The notes under the pieces were generated by a model that saw only the letters and a program-made list of their open reading frames with translations, was not told the origin of the DNA and made no database searches. This document shows positions 20,469 to 32,084 of a DNA stretch of 64,000 nucleotides, piece after piece. This DNA is from Diplodia intermedia (taxonomy: Eukaryota; Ascomycota; Dothideomycetes; Botryosphaeriales; Botryosphaeriaceae), in NCBI GenBank assembly GCA_021495925.1, contig JAKEKT010000087.1:94684-158683 (forward strand). The letters are read 5' to 3'. How positions within the stretch are numbered: the first letter of the stretch is position 1; each line of letters opens with the position of its first letter. The position numbers were made by a program, and so were the translations under genes.

Positions 20469-23400
20469 GAGGCTCTTGACCGAGAAAGCGACGCGTAAAG
20501 ATGACGGTGACAAAAGTTGATGGAAATTGTGGCTACCTAGATGATCACTGATAGATGGTAGGGCTGTTGTTGATATTGCAATTGTGCTTTTCTTGGCGCT
20601 TTTTATTGGCGGAGCGTTTTTTTGGTCGTCATTCTCTTGTACACGCACACGTCTGTCATGAACAAAGGAAAGGAAGTCCCAACATCCTAGTGTGGCCTCT
20701 CATTGCTCGCTAGGTACTAGGTATGCCTTGAAGACTAATTATGAGCACGAGAGTCATGATGCTCGTCGTTACCACGCAGACAAAAATGCCCGTGCCTCAC
20801 TCCCACCCCCCGGCGATACGAGCGGTGCAATCAAATGCCGTTATCATCGGAGCAACAAGACGCAGTGGTCAATAAGATCATGCATTATTACACCCTGCCC
20901 TGCCATCCCGAGGTTTCCTTTTCGCTAAACAGTTATACCTAGGTAGTCACTCTTCATCGGACTTTTTTTGTTGGCCTCCTTGGCGGCGGCATCCCGACCA
21001 ACAAAAAGACGGGGGAAAGCGAGACCAGCACAATAGCTCAAGCGCCCCCGGCACTAATACCGATACTACTACTACCAGGTATGTACTACGACGACGTCTA
21101 CACGGTCCTCCTCCTCCTCCTCCTCCCCGCCAGAGCGCCAACACGGACCCACCCCGCGCGCCAGTCTAGGCACACTACTCCATGCTCGTACTCATCGGCT
21201 CTTATTAATGACGTACCCCGCACGCGCAACCTAGTCTAGAGCCAGGAGGAGCCCGTTCTCATCCGGCTAGATACCGTACCGCTCAAGCGCTGCCGCAGCA
21301 GAAGCGCGCGATCCATCCCGCCTCAACGATCGTCGATCGCGTTGTTCGGTAAGGGTGGCAGTACACAGTGCGTCGTGCGCTGGAAAGAGCCGTTGCAATT
21401 TTATACTATTTACTTATTGGCGCCTTTTTCTTTTTCTTCTTCATCTTTTTTTTTCCTCAACGGCAGGAGGAGTAAGTAGGTAGGGAAGTAGGTCGTAGTA
21501 GCATGGGCGCGATCAGATCAGCAGTGGAGACGCGCAGCGCAGATGATTGGGATGGATGCCGCGCGATTGGTTTGTTGGTGTGTGTGGTATGCACTGTGCA
21601 GATCGCGTGCGGAGGATCGGTGGGCCGGAGATCGTGATGTGCGGCGGATGGGATGATTGCGTTGGCTGGTTGGGAGATGGAGGGGACGGGACGGGCGCGC
21701 GTTCTCTACTCTCTCTCTGCCTACGTACGCGTCCGTTTGTTGGTCATGTTTATTGATCTTTCTTTTCCCTGGCGTTTGCGGCGGGGTTTTTTGCTGCTGG
21801 GTTGGTAGGTGTTGAATGTCGCGCCGGTGCCTGGTTGGTTGCATGAGCGAAATTGCTCAGAATGCTCTACCCCCCCACAACTCGCATGCATTGTTCTCTC
21901 CGTTTTTGCACAACAAACAGAGAGCGCCGTAACGTCAAGCGCGAAGATTATCATCATCATCATCATCATCATCCTGCGTCATGCCGCGCCTAGCGACACA
22001 TCAGCCGCCAATGCAGCAGCGCAAGAGCAGTCCCGTCCCAACCCACCAATCAGCCCAAAGGCAAACGGCCAGCTGGCAGCTCCCCACCAACGTCTCGGGC
22101 GGTTGCGCTAGATCCTTCTTCGTCCGTCAACGTTTGCCAAACGTCGACGCTAGCCAACAAACGCAGCCCTACGTTATTTATTGTTTTCTTTTTTTCCGAG
22201 TGGTGGTGGGCTAAGGCGAGATGGTGCGGGCGTAGCGCGTGCAGTAGCGTTGGGTACGCTTGCGTGTCTCCGCTCCACCTACAGCTTTGCCGGCGGCGGC
22301 GGCGGCGGCAGCTTGCTGCTGGCACCTGCAGGGACGCGCACGATGCTCTGCTGAACCGTGGGTCGATTTGTCGGAGGGATTTTTGACGGACGCGAGGCTG
22401 ATTGTTGTTTTTGCGGTTTTGTTGTGGGCGAGGCGGCCTTTTTGTTAGTCGGTGTGGGTGGGGCGGACGATGGAATAGAGTAGCTTTTCGTTGTTTCAAG
22501 ATTGGCTTTTCTTTTTCTGCCTTTTTCCCCCTCTTTTCATTGATGGTGGCTGAGTGGCCTGTGTTGCACGAATGATGTGGGGATGTTTCTTTCATGCTAG
22601 CTGTGATGCTGTGCGGATAGACGCAGAAGGAAAGAAGCTTTTCGTTTGCTGCTGATCTGAGCGGGTGTGCCTGGCGATAGGTGTCGATCTGTTGCTAAGA
22701 AAAGAACAATACCTAGATCGATCGCAGCCCGGTGGGGGCCGCGAGTAGACCTTCTATCTGCTTGTCTGTTTGTTTCCTTTGCAGCGCGGATGCAGTGTTA
22801 ATTGCTGTGGGTCTGTAAGTGGGTAGTCCATCTTGATGTTCGGATGATGTTCTAAGCGCCTCATCTAAATGACTTTCCGATGGCATCAAGCCGAAGGTTG
22901 CCGAGAAGAATAGGACTTCTTAGGCGCTGTATCCGTATTGTCGCAAGAAAGTTGCCGCAAGGTCCCAGGGCTAGGCTGTGCATGCAGATCACGCAAGATG
23001 CCGGCTATCGCGCCATCTTGCTCTGAGCCTGGGCGATATCAACGCGATGTCGGTCGATGAACCGTTGGCATTGCATATATTATGCTTCACGGAAGGCGAT
23101 CCGAAACAGCTGGTGGAGAGATGGCAGAACAGACGAGCGGTGGTACCAATAAGCAGTCGATCGATCGTCAGGTTCTGGACACGCAGGGTTATAAAGCAGA
23201 ATCATAATCGTGAAACGGCTGGGCGAGATTATGTCCAGAATGACGCATTCGATGCTGGACGAGTGCCGCTGCAATGCTTCCGAGCGGGAGCCGTGGATAG
23301 ATTGGCCATGACTTCGACATGAAATCACGGAGCGGAGCAGTCCATGATGGTTAGGCGCTCCGGTGTTCATGCTACCGGCCCAGCTATCCGCGCTTCCCCG

Positions 23401-26400
23401 GCCAAGCGTCTACGTCAAACCGTTGGCCCTGACGGTGGACGGGGCGAGCGGCGCCGTGGCTTTGGCGGGCACTAGAGGTTCTGGGCAAGAGAGCTCGAGT
23501 CAGGCCGGAGGGATCATGAAGCAGGCTAGAAGAACGGTGGCGCTCTATGCTTTGCGGCGCGGACTCGCGGACTGCGGAGTGAGAGTGTGATAATATTGGT
23601 GGTACTGGTGCAACCTGTCGGCATTGAAGTGTCGTCGGCAAGGGGCTCGAGCAGCGAACCAGCGCGCATGCATCGACGGCAGCTGCGGCACACGCCTTGC
23701 AGACGGTTATGCACGCGTGAGCTGAGGCGTGAGGCGCACCAGCTGACAAGAGAGACGCCACGATGATGGAGGCGGCGTCGCGTGCGGGCTGTGTTTCCTC
23801 TGGGATCATGGCTGTCGCAAACCCCGCGCTCCTGTCTCACGATGCTACCAAAGCAAATCTTAGGAGCGCCGGCTCCGACGGGCCACCACACCGTCCACAG
23901 CATCGTCCGCTCCTGCTTGCTCCCCGTCTGCCCTGCACCGGTTGCGCTGTGTTGCGGCAGCGGACTCGCCCCCGCAGTGTTCAACGCGTGCTATAGACTG
24001 GTATAAGGGAGGCGCCGAAATAGGAGATCGCCCTCGGTTACAGTGCCGAGGGCGGCATGTTCCGCAAGCTGACCCGACCGAAAAGGACAGAAACCGAGCC
24101 AATTGGAGATGAAAAGGGGATCCGGGTGAAGAAGAATAGATGAGCTGTGCTCACGGTGACTTGACGTGGTTGCCTGAACGGGCTCGGCGCTAGCGAGCAA
24201 CCGATCCAATCTGGTAAACTGGGCCGCCGACGGCCTTTCTCTTGTAGTAGCTTTGCCACTTGGTCAAGCGGATGCTTTGGTTCGGCGCTGGACGGTGGTG
24301 CCGGCGGTGCGGAGACCCTTTGCGGCGCTGCAGGGCCGCCCACCTTGACTCTGGGTCCCAAACTTTGATGACAAGGACAGCTCCGTGACAATTGACTAAT
24401 ACGAGGGTGAAGAAAGCACAGTTGAGCGGTAGGGCTCGGAGATCAGCGCCGAGCGCAAACGTTCATATATATGAGTGACGTTGCAGGGTGATTGGGGCGT
24501 GGTCTAGACGCCGTGACTGGTGTTGCGAAGCAGCTGCCCCTCCTCGGCGGGAGATCCACTAGCACACTTTGCAGCGTGGCCGGGGTCCTTGCGCGTCGCA
24601 CGGCGGATATTGACACTTGAAACAGGCGGCTGGCGAATGGCCGCGCAGCCCGGCCAGCAGAGGCGGCGACAGCGTGCAGGCAGCGTGCTCGGCGGATTCC
24701 CAGCGAGCCCTGCCAGCCAGCCCAGCCCGGGATCCGCGCATCGTGTCAGACGTTGGCCCTGACCAAGCCTCGATCGCAGGTTTCAGGCAGGAGTCCGCCG
24801 CAGCGGAAGCTGGGCCAGGATTGCCGGGAGCGCGCGATTGGCGTCGCCGCGCGCGCCGTGCTGCTCGAATCACCGTCGACGTCCTTCGTGCGCCGTTGTG
24901 GTCGCCTCGGGGGCGGCGGTTCAGGGTGTGGGCTCTTTGCCAGCCCAATAATGCAGGTGCGATGCAGCCCGCGCCCGCAGCCGCCGTCCCTGGCCGTACC
25001 TTGCGCGATGCCCCTTTCGGCGCCGCTGGCGAGCCGCTTACAGCATCGCAGGGCGAGATAGCGATCACCTCTACCGCCGAGCTCCCCCGCGGCTCTCCGC
25101 CAGCGCACCGTGCAGCGCTGCAGCCCGGGTTGGTGCTGGCCGAGCGATGGCGTGGGCGGCTCGTTGCGCCCTGCAGGCTGCACTTGCAGGTGACTCCCCT
25201 GCTTTTTCTGCCCGGCTGGTGGGCTTGCGCCTGGGATGCGGCCGCGGGAGTGGTTGGCTGCTCCCGTTGCTGGCCGGGGCCTGCCTCGCGTAGGGCCCCC
25301 AAAGCCAACTGATCTTCTCCTGTACAATAGCCCTCCTTCTAGCTGGCGATCTGTGACCGCACTCGTCGTCCAGCCGCGCCCGACTCGCCCGCTCTCAGCC
25401 CATCGGCCGGCCGTCTCGGCGCTGCTCTCACGCGTGCCAGTGCTCCCCTTCTGCTGCGCCGACTGCCCGCGCGGCATTCCGCTTCGGGCGTGCAGGCGCG
25501 AGTCAACGCCCACAAAACATTGTCGTCGGCGGGCTCAAGCTTCGCCCCGCGCCGGCGGCCGCCTCCAGTTGGCGGCCGTGAGCCCGATCGGCCGCGTGCC
25601 ATCTAGTGCGGTATGCTGGTTGATGTGTGGAAATTGTCTGCCAGAACCCCCTTGCAGGGCCTGTGCTCAAATTTGCCCTCCACTCTGCGCGCCCGCCCGC
25701 CGCAGGCCCCGTCTCTGCCCGCGAGCTCTGCGCTGCCGCTGCTGCATCCAGCACTTCTTTCTTTTTTTGCGGCCCTGCGCTGGCCGACCAGAGGCCCTCG
25801 CGCGCCTTCGCTTCACCAGCTCCCCCAAGTTCCAAGCGCCTGCCCACGCCCAACCCGCCGGCGAGAGATCAGGAGCCCGCACTCCCTCCGCGCACATTCA
25901 TTCATTTCGTGCATTCCGGCGCTGAATCCCCGATTATTTGATTGCGCCACACCCGAACACTACGCCAGGACACCCATATCCACAGCCCTGCGCCGCCGCG
26001 TGCGCATCCGAACCACCTCACCACCGCCCGCACCACCGCGCCCTTTGCTGCTCCCACACAGCGTCCGCTCGTTCAGCCCGGCCTCCGACCCTCGTCCCAC
26101 CTTTCACCCCCCGGAAAGAAGCATATCGCACTCGTCTCAGTTCGCATTATTCTGCATGGCCGCTGCAGTGCAACGTCACGCTCTCTACAAGTAAACACCT
26201 CGCGGAGGAAGGACGCGTCCTGCAAGTACGTCGATCGCTCGCGGCCACATCATAAAGCACCCCGGTCGTCGTCCGCCCGGGGCCGTCGCTTGCCGCCGGC
26301 CTGCCTTGCCTGCCTGACGTTGCTGACCATTCGCCCAGCTCGCGCGCCGCGCTGCGTTGTCAAAAGCTGACCTTTGGGATCCATTGAGCCGCCTCATTCG

Positions 26401-26417
26401 TACGTACACACTTCGCC
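20469..26417. other. 5.9 kb stretch with no convincing gene
   Basis: No frame with a recognisable domain or codon pattern was found. The left half (20.5-22.6 kb) is low-complexity, with CTC, GTA and T tracts and an (ATC)8 microsatellite at 21950-21973. The right half (24.5-26.4 kb) is strongly GC-rich with overlapping Pro/Arg/Ala frames on all strands, which look like shadows. The final part is likely the promoter and long CA-rich 5' leader of the gene at 26418. Non-coding RNA cannot be excluded. Confidence 0.4.
21950..21973. repeat. (ATC)8 microsatellite
   Basis: Eight perfect tandem ATC units in non-coding sequence. Confidence 0.95.
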
Positions 26418-29400
26418 ATGATCCAGCCGCCGCGGGCGTCGTCCTCCCTCTCGGACGCCGGCTCATCGAGCTCCACCAGCTCGGCGCGGAGCAGAGCATC
26501 TCTGTCCAGCATACGCATGACTAACCTGTACAAGGCGACCATGAACCGTTTCCTCACACGCAAGAAGACCGAGGCGGCCCTCGAGAGCGCCCCCGATGGC
26601 CCGCCGCCGACAAGTAAAAAGAGCAAGAGGGGCAAGAAGAACAAGGAGGAAGAGCCGTCCAAGCCACAGCTAGACTTGTCCCAGGCGCTACCTTCAACAG
26701 ACAACTTTCGGACCAGTCTTCTTATGCCCAATCTTTCGGCTCGATTCAGCATGCTCAGAGAGCAGGATGATCCGGAGTCGAAATTGGGTAAAGCAAGCGA
26801 CGATAGCGTTCTCTTCTCCAAGCGCCAGTCACGGCTAACGGACTTTGGCTTTAACCCCGCAGGCTTGACGGATATCGCTGAAGTCGCCTCCATTAACGAC
26901 TCCATTCGGCCTCCCTTCCTCGCCGGAAGGTCCGGCTCTATTGACTACGGTACCGATGACGGTGACTCAATCCACAGCGGAAGCGTTATGAGCAGGTCAC
27001 GTCCAGGAGAAGGCAACGTTCTTTTTGGCGGCCGTCAGAAGGTCTACCTGGGTAACCGAGCTCTGTACGATGATGATGTAGGAATGTCGGCGTACCAGCG
27101 GATGCGGGCCGAAGAACGTCGGAAGAAGCGTGAAGAAGAGGGGTATGAAGATGGTGAGGAAGAAGAGGAGGATGAAGAGCCAGGAAGCCCCGCGCACGAA
27201 CTCAAGCACGCCTCATCGTTCTCAGGGTCCCTTCGTCGCCGCGAAACCGCTTCCTCGACGGCTTCTGGAGCTGGCGCCCGGGCATCCACTGCTGCCACGT
27301 CCATCGCTTCGCAGGGCGCGAATGCCGTTCCCCCGCCATCGGCATCTGGCCTAGAGCGCACTGGTACTAAGGGCAGGAGACTTTACGACCAGGGTCTCGA
27401 TAGGAACTACATCGAGGGAAACTCCGCCATCAGCAGACTCAACTCTCTCCAGAAGCAACGGTCGATAACAACTGGACGCGCGACTCCTCCACTTACCCAA
27501 ACAAGAAGTGCAACGAACCTCAGCGACCGCTTCAACCGCGGTAACCAACATCGTGCTGCCAGCCCGCCGCCGTCTGCGCCTTTGGCCAACATGGCAAGTT
27601 TCAAGGCAGCCGTAGATGGTGATTCGCAACAGTCAAGTCCTGCTCTCGCAACGTCCTCTCCGACCAGCCCTTTCCCTCCCATCAGCCCTTTGGATGACCA
27701 CAGCCCCCTTGCGTCAGCTATTCAGCCCGGAGACCGCGGCAAGGCAACTGCTATGGGAGCATTCCAAAAGCCAGCACGCCAATTCGACGAGACCCAGTAC
27801 ATGCAACGGCAGAAGCAGATGTTGCAAGGCCGAGAGACTCCACCACCGAGGAAGCCCTCGCGCTCGCCGTCGAGGGGTGTTCAGGAAAGGCTCAACAAAT
27901 TCGAGATGAAGAACAAGGAGTCGGAGGTAAAATCCAAGCAGCCTCCTGCTATGTCCATGAACGCGTCAGATGCTCGGAAGAGACTCGACGCGCTTCGCAC
28001 CGAAATCGCGGCTGATCTGGACGACCTCAGACCCTCATCCGATTCGGAAGAGGAGCCGGAGAAAAAGATCGAAGAACGCCCCAGCCGCTCTCGATCCCGA
28101 ACCAATTCCAGCAGCGTGGTGCCACCGGCTCCCAGAGTTCTGGCTTCGCCTCCGAAGCCCACCACACTTCCTAGCCCAGTTTCACCGCCGAAGCAGGCAT
28201 TGCCTCCTACGCCAGGTTCGCCGCCGAGACAGACGCCAGCTATGAAGCTGGCGTCCCCACCCAAGAGAACCCCGGAGGAAATGGTGCTTCCCGAGCCAGC
28301 ATCGCCTGAACTGCCTGCGAAGAAATCAGCCTTCTCTGTTTTCCAGCGCGCAAAGCAGCAAATGCAAGCTCAAGCTAACGATGAACCTGCTGAGGAGAGC
28401 CCCAAAGGGCAACAGATTACTTTCTTTTGTTCCCGCAACTCGAGCGACGATGAGGACGACGATTCTGTCCCCGAGGTCCAACCTCTTCGATCTCCCGTGA
28501 ACCGGACGTTCTCAAGGCCTGGCAGCAAGCCGCAAAGCCCTATTGCTTCGAGGAGCAACCATGGGTCTTCTGCTGGCTTCTCGCCGACACTTCGTTCACC
28601 GCCGCCCGTACACGAACATCCTGCGCTGCGGTCATCTCCTGGCCTTGCTTCTCCGGCCTCCCGCGCTTCTGAGAACATGCTGCAAGCTCTCAACTCGCCG
28701 CACGAGTCAGAGAGCAAGTCCTCGGTCTCCACTATGGTCAAGTCCGATGCGACGGATCTCGACTCTCCGACTCTCGGCCCTGAGCACGGCGGGCTTAACA
28801 GCATGATCAGGCAGCATCTGCGGAACCGGAGCGAGCAAAGCGGCGTTTCCTCGGTGTATGACAACGACCGGGAGGACGATGACGACAATAATCACAGCAA
28901 ATCTACGCACTTGACGGCCGGTTCTATGATTTCTGATACTCCCGGCCATTCTAGCTACAGCCACTCGAACCCTTGGGATCTGGAGGATCTGGATGGCAGT
29001 TACTACGGTGAAGCAGATAGCCTGAGCTCCGTCAGCCCCGTCGACAGGCCTCAGACTCAACCATTCCCCAGACCCGGTCCCAGCGCGGGATCGTACCGTT
29101 CAGAGCCTTCGAAAGATCAACAGTCGGACCGTGAACAAGCTGCGCCCTGGGAGCAGGAAGTGAAATCCAAGCACAGCAGGAATGTCAGCCATACCACTCT
29201 TGCGGATCGCGAGGCATTCCAAAAGGATCTAGAGGAGAGACAGAAGGCTATCCAGGAGGCTCTGAAGAGCAAAATGGATGAGAGTCGCTCTGGCAGCCCG
29301 ACACCGAGTATGGGCGGGGCTATGAAGGCGTTCGGCATGCTTCGTGCGAAGTCGAGCCGTGATACCCTTGCCAGTCGTCCGCCGGCAAGCTCCAAGTCAA

Positions 29401-30467
29401 TCAACATGCTCGGAATGGGCGCGAATGCCAGCAACGCTTCCCTCTCTCGGACCAGCGAGGAGCATCTGAAGAAGCAACGGGAGAGACTAGCAAACAGCCC
29501 AATGCCTTCAGATGACGACTACCGCAGAGAGTTTGAGGATCGCCTAACTCGTGGAGCTAGTGGCAACGATCAGTCGAGCAAGAGCCGTTCTCCATCGGCG
29601 AACGGTCGACAACGCAGCAGGTCGAACTCGCAAATGTCTGCCATGTCTGGTCGGTCCCGGAGTCGAACTGGTCGGCGCGAGTCTTCGGAGCAAACGCCTC
29701 CCCCTATTCCGACGCAAATTCCGCGGGCTGGTTTGCCTACTCCTGATTCGCTGCCTTCAGCATCGCCTGTTATCGAGCCACCGCCGAATCCTCCGGCGCT
29801 ACGCATGCGAAGCAGCAGCAGGCCTTCCGCATCTGGTTATTTCGATCAGAAGTCTCTGCATCCAATTCAGACGGGCGTACCTAATGGTATGCCGCGCGTC
29901 GCGCCTGTCTCAGCCGGTGCTACACCCCACGTCTCCCCTGGTTTCGCTCCGGGTCGTTCGCCTATCGCTCCAGGCAGTAGGTCTGCTGGCCACAGCCCCG
30001 GCATCGCTCCGACTATAACGAAGGCGGCCACTTTCGCCGCGCATTCGAACCACTCGTCCCCGGCGATAGCCGCGGCGCCTCCACCCCGTCGCGCTGCTCC
30101 TCCGGAACGCAAGAAGTCCATCGCCAAATCTCTCATTTCCGAGCCACTGTTCGTGTCTTCGACATCCGTGGTCGACACCATCGAGCTTCCTGCAGGTGCT
30201 TCCCTGAGAAATGGCATGGCGGAGGTTGCGCCTCCGTTGCCTCCGATTAACCCCATGCGCCGGCGCTTCGGCTTTGGTCGTTCCGACTCCTCCAGCACCA
30301 CGACCTCGGATGGTAGACCCAGCACAGAAGATGGAGACAACAAAGTTCGCACGAGAATGCGGAAGGGCAGCAACCCATCGCTTTTCCGCTCTTCAAACCA
30401 CAGCAACGAGGAGGCACCAGCCATGAAGGCGCCACCAGCACCGGTCGAAGAAGGCGCTATGTTTTAG
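26418..30467 (+). CDS. large (1349 aa) disordered Ser/Pro-rich protein, single exon
   Basis: An unbroken frame with a good start context (CGCCATGATC). I do not recognise a catalytic domain. It begins with a Ser-rich head and a short basic helix (NLYKATMNRFLTRKK), a Lys-rich patch and an ordered-looking block with RLTDFGFNPAGLTDIAEVAS. An acidic tract follows (EDGEEEEEDEEP), then long Pro/Ser stretches with SPP(K/R)-type repeats near residues 590-640. Helical charged segments recur: QERLNKFEMKNKESEVKSK, DARKRLDALRTEIAADLDDL and ADREAFQKDLEERQKAIQEAL. The C-terminus is basic (RRRFGFGRSDSS). The short ordered islands suggest conservation among filamentous fungi and a cytoskeletal, polarity or scaffold role, but that is only inference. 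Confidence 0.75.
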   Translation: MIQPPRASSSLSDAGSSSSTSSARSRASLSSIRMTNLYKATMNRFLTRKKTEAALESAPDGPPPTSKKSKRGKKNKEEEPSKPQLDLSQALPSTDNFRTSLLMPNLSARFSMLREQDDPESKLGKASDDSVLFSKRQSRLTDFGFNPAGLTDIAEVASINDSIRPPFLAGRSGSIDYGTDDGDSIHSGSVMSRSRPGEGNVLFGGRQKVYLGNRALYDDDVGMSAYQRMRAEERRKKREEEGYEDGEEEEEDEEPGSPAHELKHASSFSGSLRRRETASSTASGAGARASTAATSIASQGANAVPPPSASGLERTGTKGRRLYDQGLDRNYIEGNSAISRLNSLQKQRSITTGRATPPLTQTRSATNLSDRFNRGNQHRAASPPPSAPLANMASFKAAVDGDSQQSSPALATSSPTSPFPPISPLDDHSPLASAIQPGDRGKATAMGAFQKPARQFDETQYMQRQKQMLQGRETPPPRKPSRSPSRGVQERLNKFEMKNKESEVKSKQPPAMSMNASDARKRLDALRTEIAADLDDLRPSSDSEEEPEKKIEERPSRSRSRTNSSSVVPPAPRVLASPPKPTTLPSPVSPPKQALPPTPGSPPRQTPAMKLASPPKRTPEEMVLPEPASPELPAKKSAFSVFQRAKQQMQAQANDEPAEESPKGQQITFFCSRNSSDDEDDDSVPEVQPLRSPVNRTFSRPGSKPQSPIASRSNHGSSAGFSPTLRSPPPVHEHPALRSSPGLASPASRASENMLQALNSPHESESKSSVSTMVKSDATDLDSPTLGPEHGGLNSMIRQHLRNRSEQSGVSSVYDNDREDDDDNNHSKSTHLTAGSMISDTPGHSSYSHSNPWDLEDLDGSYYGEADSLSSVSPVDRPQTQPFPRPGPSAGSYRSEPSKDQQSDREQAAPWEQEVKSKHSRNVSHTTLADREAFQKDLEERQKAIQEALKSKMDESRSGSPTPSMGGAMKAFGMLRAKSSRDTLASRPPASSKSINMLGMGANASNASLSRTSEEHLKKQRERLANSPMPSDDDYRREFEDRLTRGASGNDQSSKSRSPSANGRQRSRSNSQMSAMSGRSRSRTGRRESSEQTPPPIPTQIPRAGLPTPDSLPSASPVIEPPPNPPALRMRSSSRPSASGYFDQKSLHPIQTGVPNGMPRVAPVSAGATPHVSPGFAPGRSPIAPGSRSAGHSPGIAPTITKAATFAAHSNHSSPAIAAAPPPRRAAPPERKKSIAKSLISEPLFVSSTSVVDTIELPAGASLRNGMAEVAPPLPPINPMRRRFGFGRSDSSSTTTSDGRPSTEDGDNKVRTRMRKGSNPSLFRSSNHSNEEAPAMKAPPAPVEEGAMF

Positions 30468-32084
30468 ATGACAAGCGCTTGCGCCACATTGCCCTGCGTT
30501 TTCGTATGACACAGCCTCGTACCGTCAGATTGATGATCGACTGCTTTGATTGTTTTTCATTCATTTCTTCGCCCGAAGTTCCAAAGTCGAACAAGCTCTT
30601 TTGCCTTCACTTTTTCGCAAAGCGTGTATTGCACGATACCTCTTCTCCGTTGTTCAAACCGCGAGTTTGGTCCTTTTCAGCAGGATTCGCCCTTTACAGG
30701 GCTACTTCAACCCCCTTTGACCTTTCTACCCTTTCTGATAAAATGTTCACTTCTTTGCTGCGGCCTCGGGGCTGCATAATACTCCGCGGCGCATCGCCCG
30801 GAGCTTATTAACTCAACTTTTAAAAAAACCCGACACGCGTCTATGCGGCGTTCTTTTGAGACAGGGCGGGTGATATCAGGGAGGTGTCTGTTTTTGCTTT
30901 CTTGTATCAAATCGGGCGCGCCTGCAATGTCACATCGATCGACCAGTTTTGGGGTGGGGGCAGGTTATTTCACGGTCTTTGCTTTATTTCTTCTTCATTG
31001 TCCCAAGTTCTTTCTTCTCCTCTAATTGCGTTGAGTCCTTTTTTTCTTTTCCACGCAGATATTTTCTGGCACACTACTGAGCACAACTTGCCATACGGAT
31101 AAGAAAGGGTGAAGAAGAAAAAGATGGTTTAACATGTTCTTCTTGTTGTTGTCTATTTGTTTCTGATTGCAAATCGGTGCGAAAGATGATTGTGGGGGGG
31201 CAGGCCCGAGCCTCTGGTTTTTTTTCCGCTTGTCATAACTCTATATTGTGTCTTGTCTCTTGTTTTGTTGTTTTTTCTCTTTACGGATGGGATGGTACAC
31301 GTCGGACAATCAATCCGTCTGCGGAGGGGGGAGGGGGAGGTGTTTTGCTCTGTTTGGGATGGGACGGAAAGGGGCGACTACCACTCCGGCGGTGGGTGGG
31401 GGAAACAACATTTTCATGGGTTATCGTGAACCTGGGCTGGGGGGAAGGGAATCCCGAAATGGAAGGGCTGGGAAAGGGATGGAATGGAAATACCAGCGGG
31501 TCGTTTCTCTCCAGCTGTCTCTGTCTCTCTCTCTCTCTGTTACTTTTTTTTCCCTCCTCGAACAATAAAAGTTGTTCTTGTCCACGTTCTGTTGTGCTGG
31601 TGCTGTGATTTATGTCTCAAACCGCATTCGGGCTGTGTTCTGCAAGGGGCTGATACTTAATGGGGTACCGGGCAGTGTGCTCGCCGAGGTTCTATACTTC
31701 AACCTTCATCGCCGACCATATGCAAGCCTGGGTTGGCGCCAACGAGGACCGAAATTGTAGCCGTACGTCATGACGCGGCAGTGTGGGAGCTCACTCGGGC
31801 GAAACCAATCCCTTGGTAACATGCTTGATAGGGGCACATTTTCCTCTCCGGGACCCACCTGCATGACCGGCGAGCCCGGTGATTGCTATGCTGCTGAACT
31901 GGGAAGTTCGTAAGCTGTAATGTTTAAAAGTTTCGGCTCTTTCCCTCCTTGCTCGGTGCCAATTTCCCCAGTCGTATCGTAAAGTCGAGTCAAGGCCGAG
32001 ATCTCAATATTCTGGAGCAGTGAAAGGCTTCATCCGCTGCTCGACTGTACCTGCTGGGACTAACTCAAGAACCGCACCTTACAT
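30468..32084. other. convergent intergenic stretch, T- and G-rich
   Basis: Probably the long 3' untranslated region of the 1349-residue gene plus spacer. T runs and G-rich low complexity (31190-31560, with a CT repeat near 31526) dominate. No supported gene. Confidence 0.45.

Noticed and set aside
24559..25925. Overlapping frames of 230-255 codons on several strands
   Set aside because: High GC removes stop codons in all frames; none has a domain, splice pattern or composition of a real protein.
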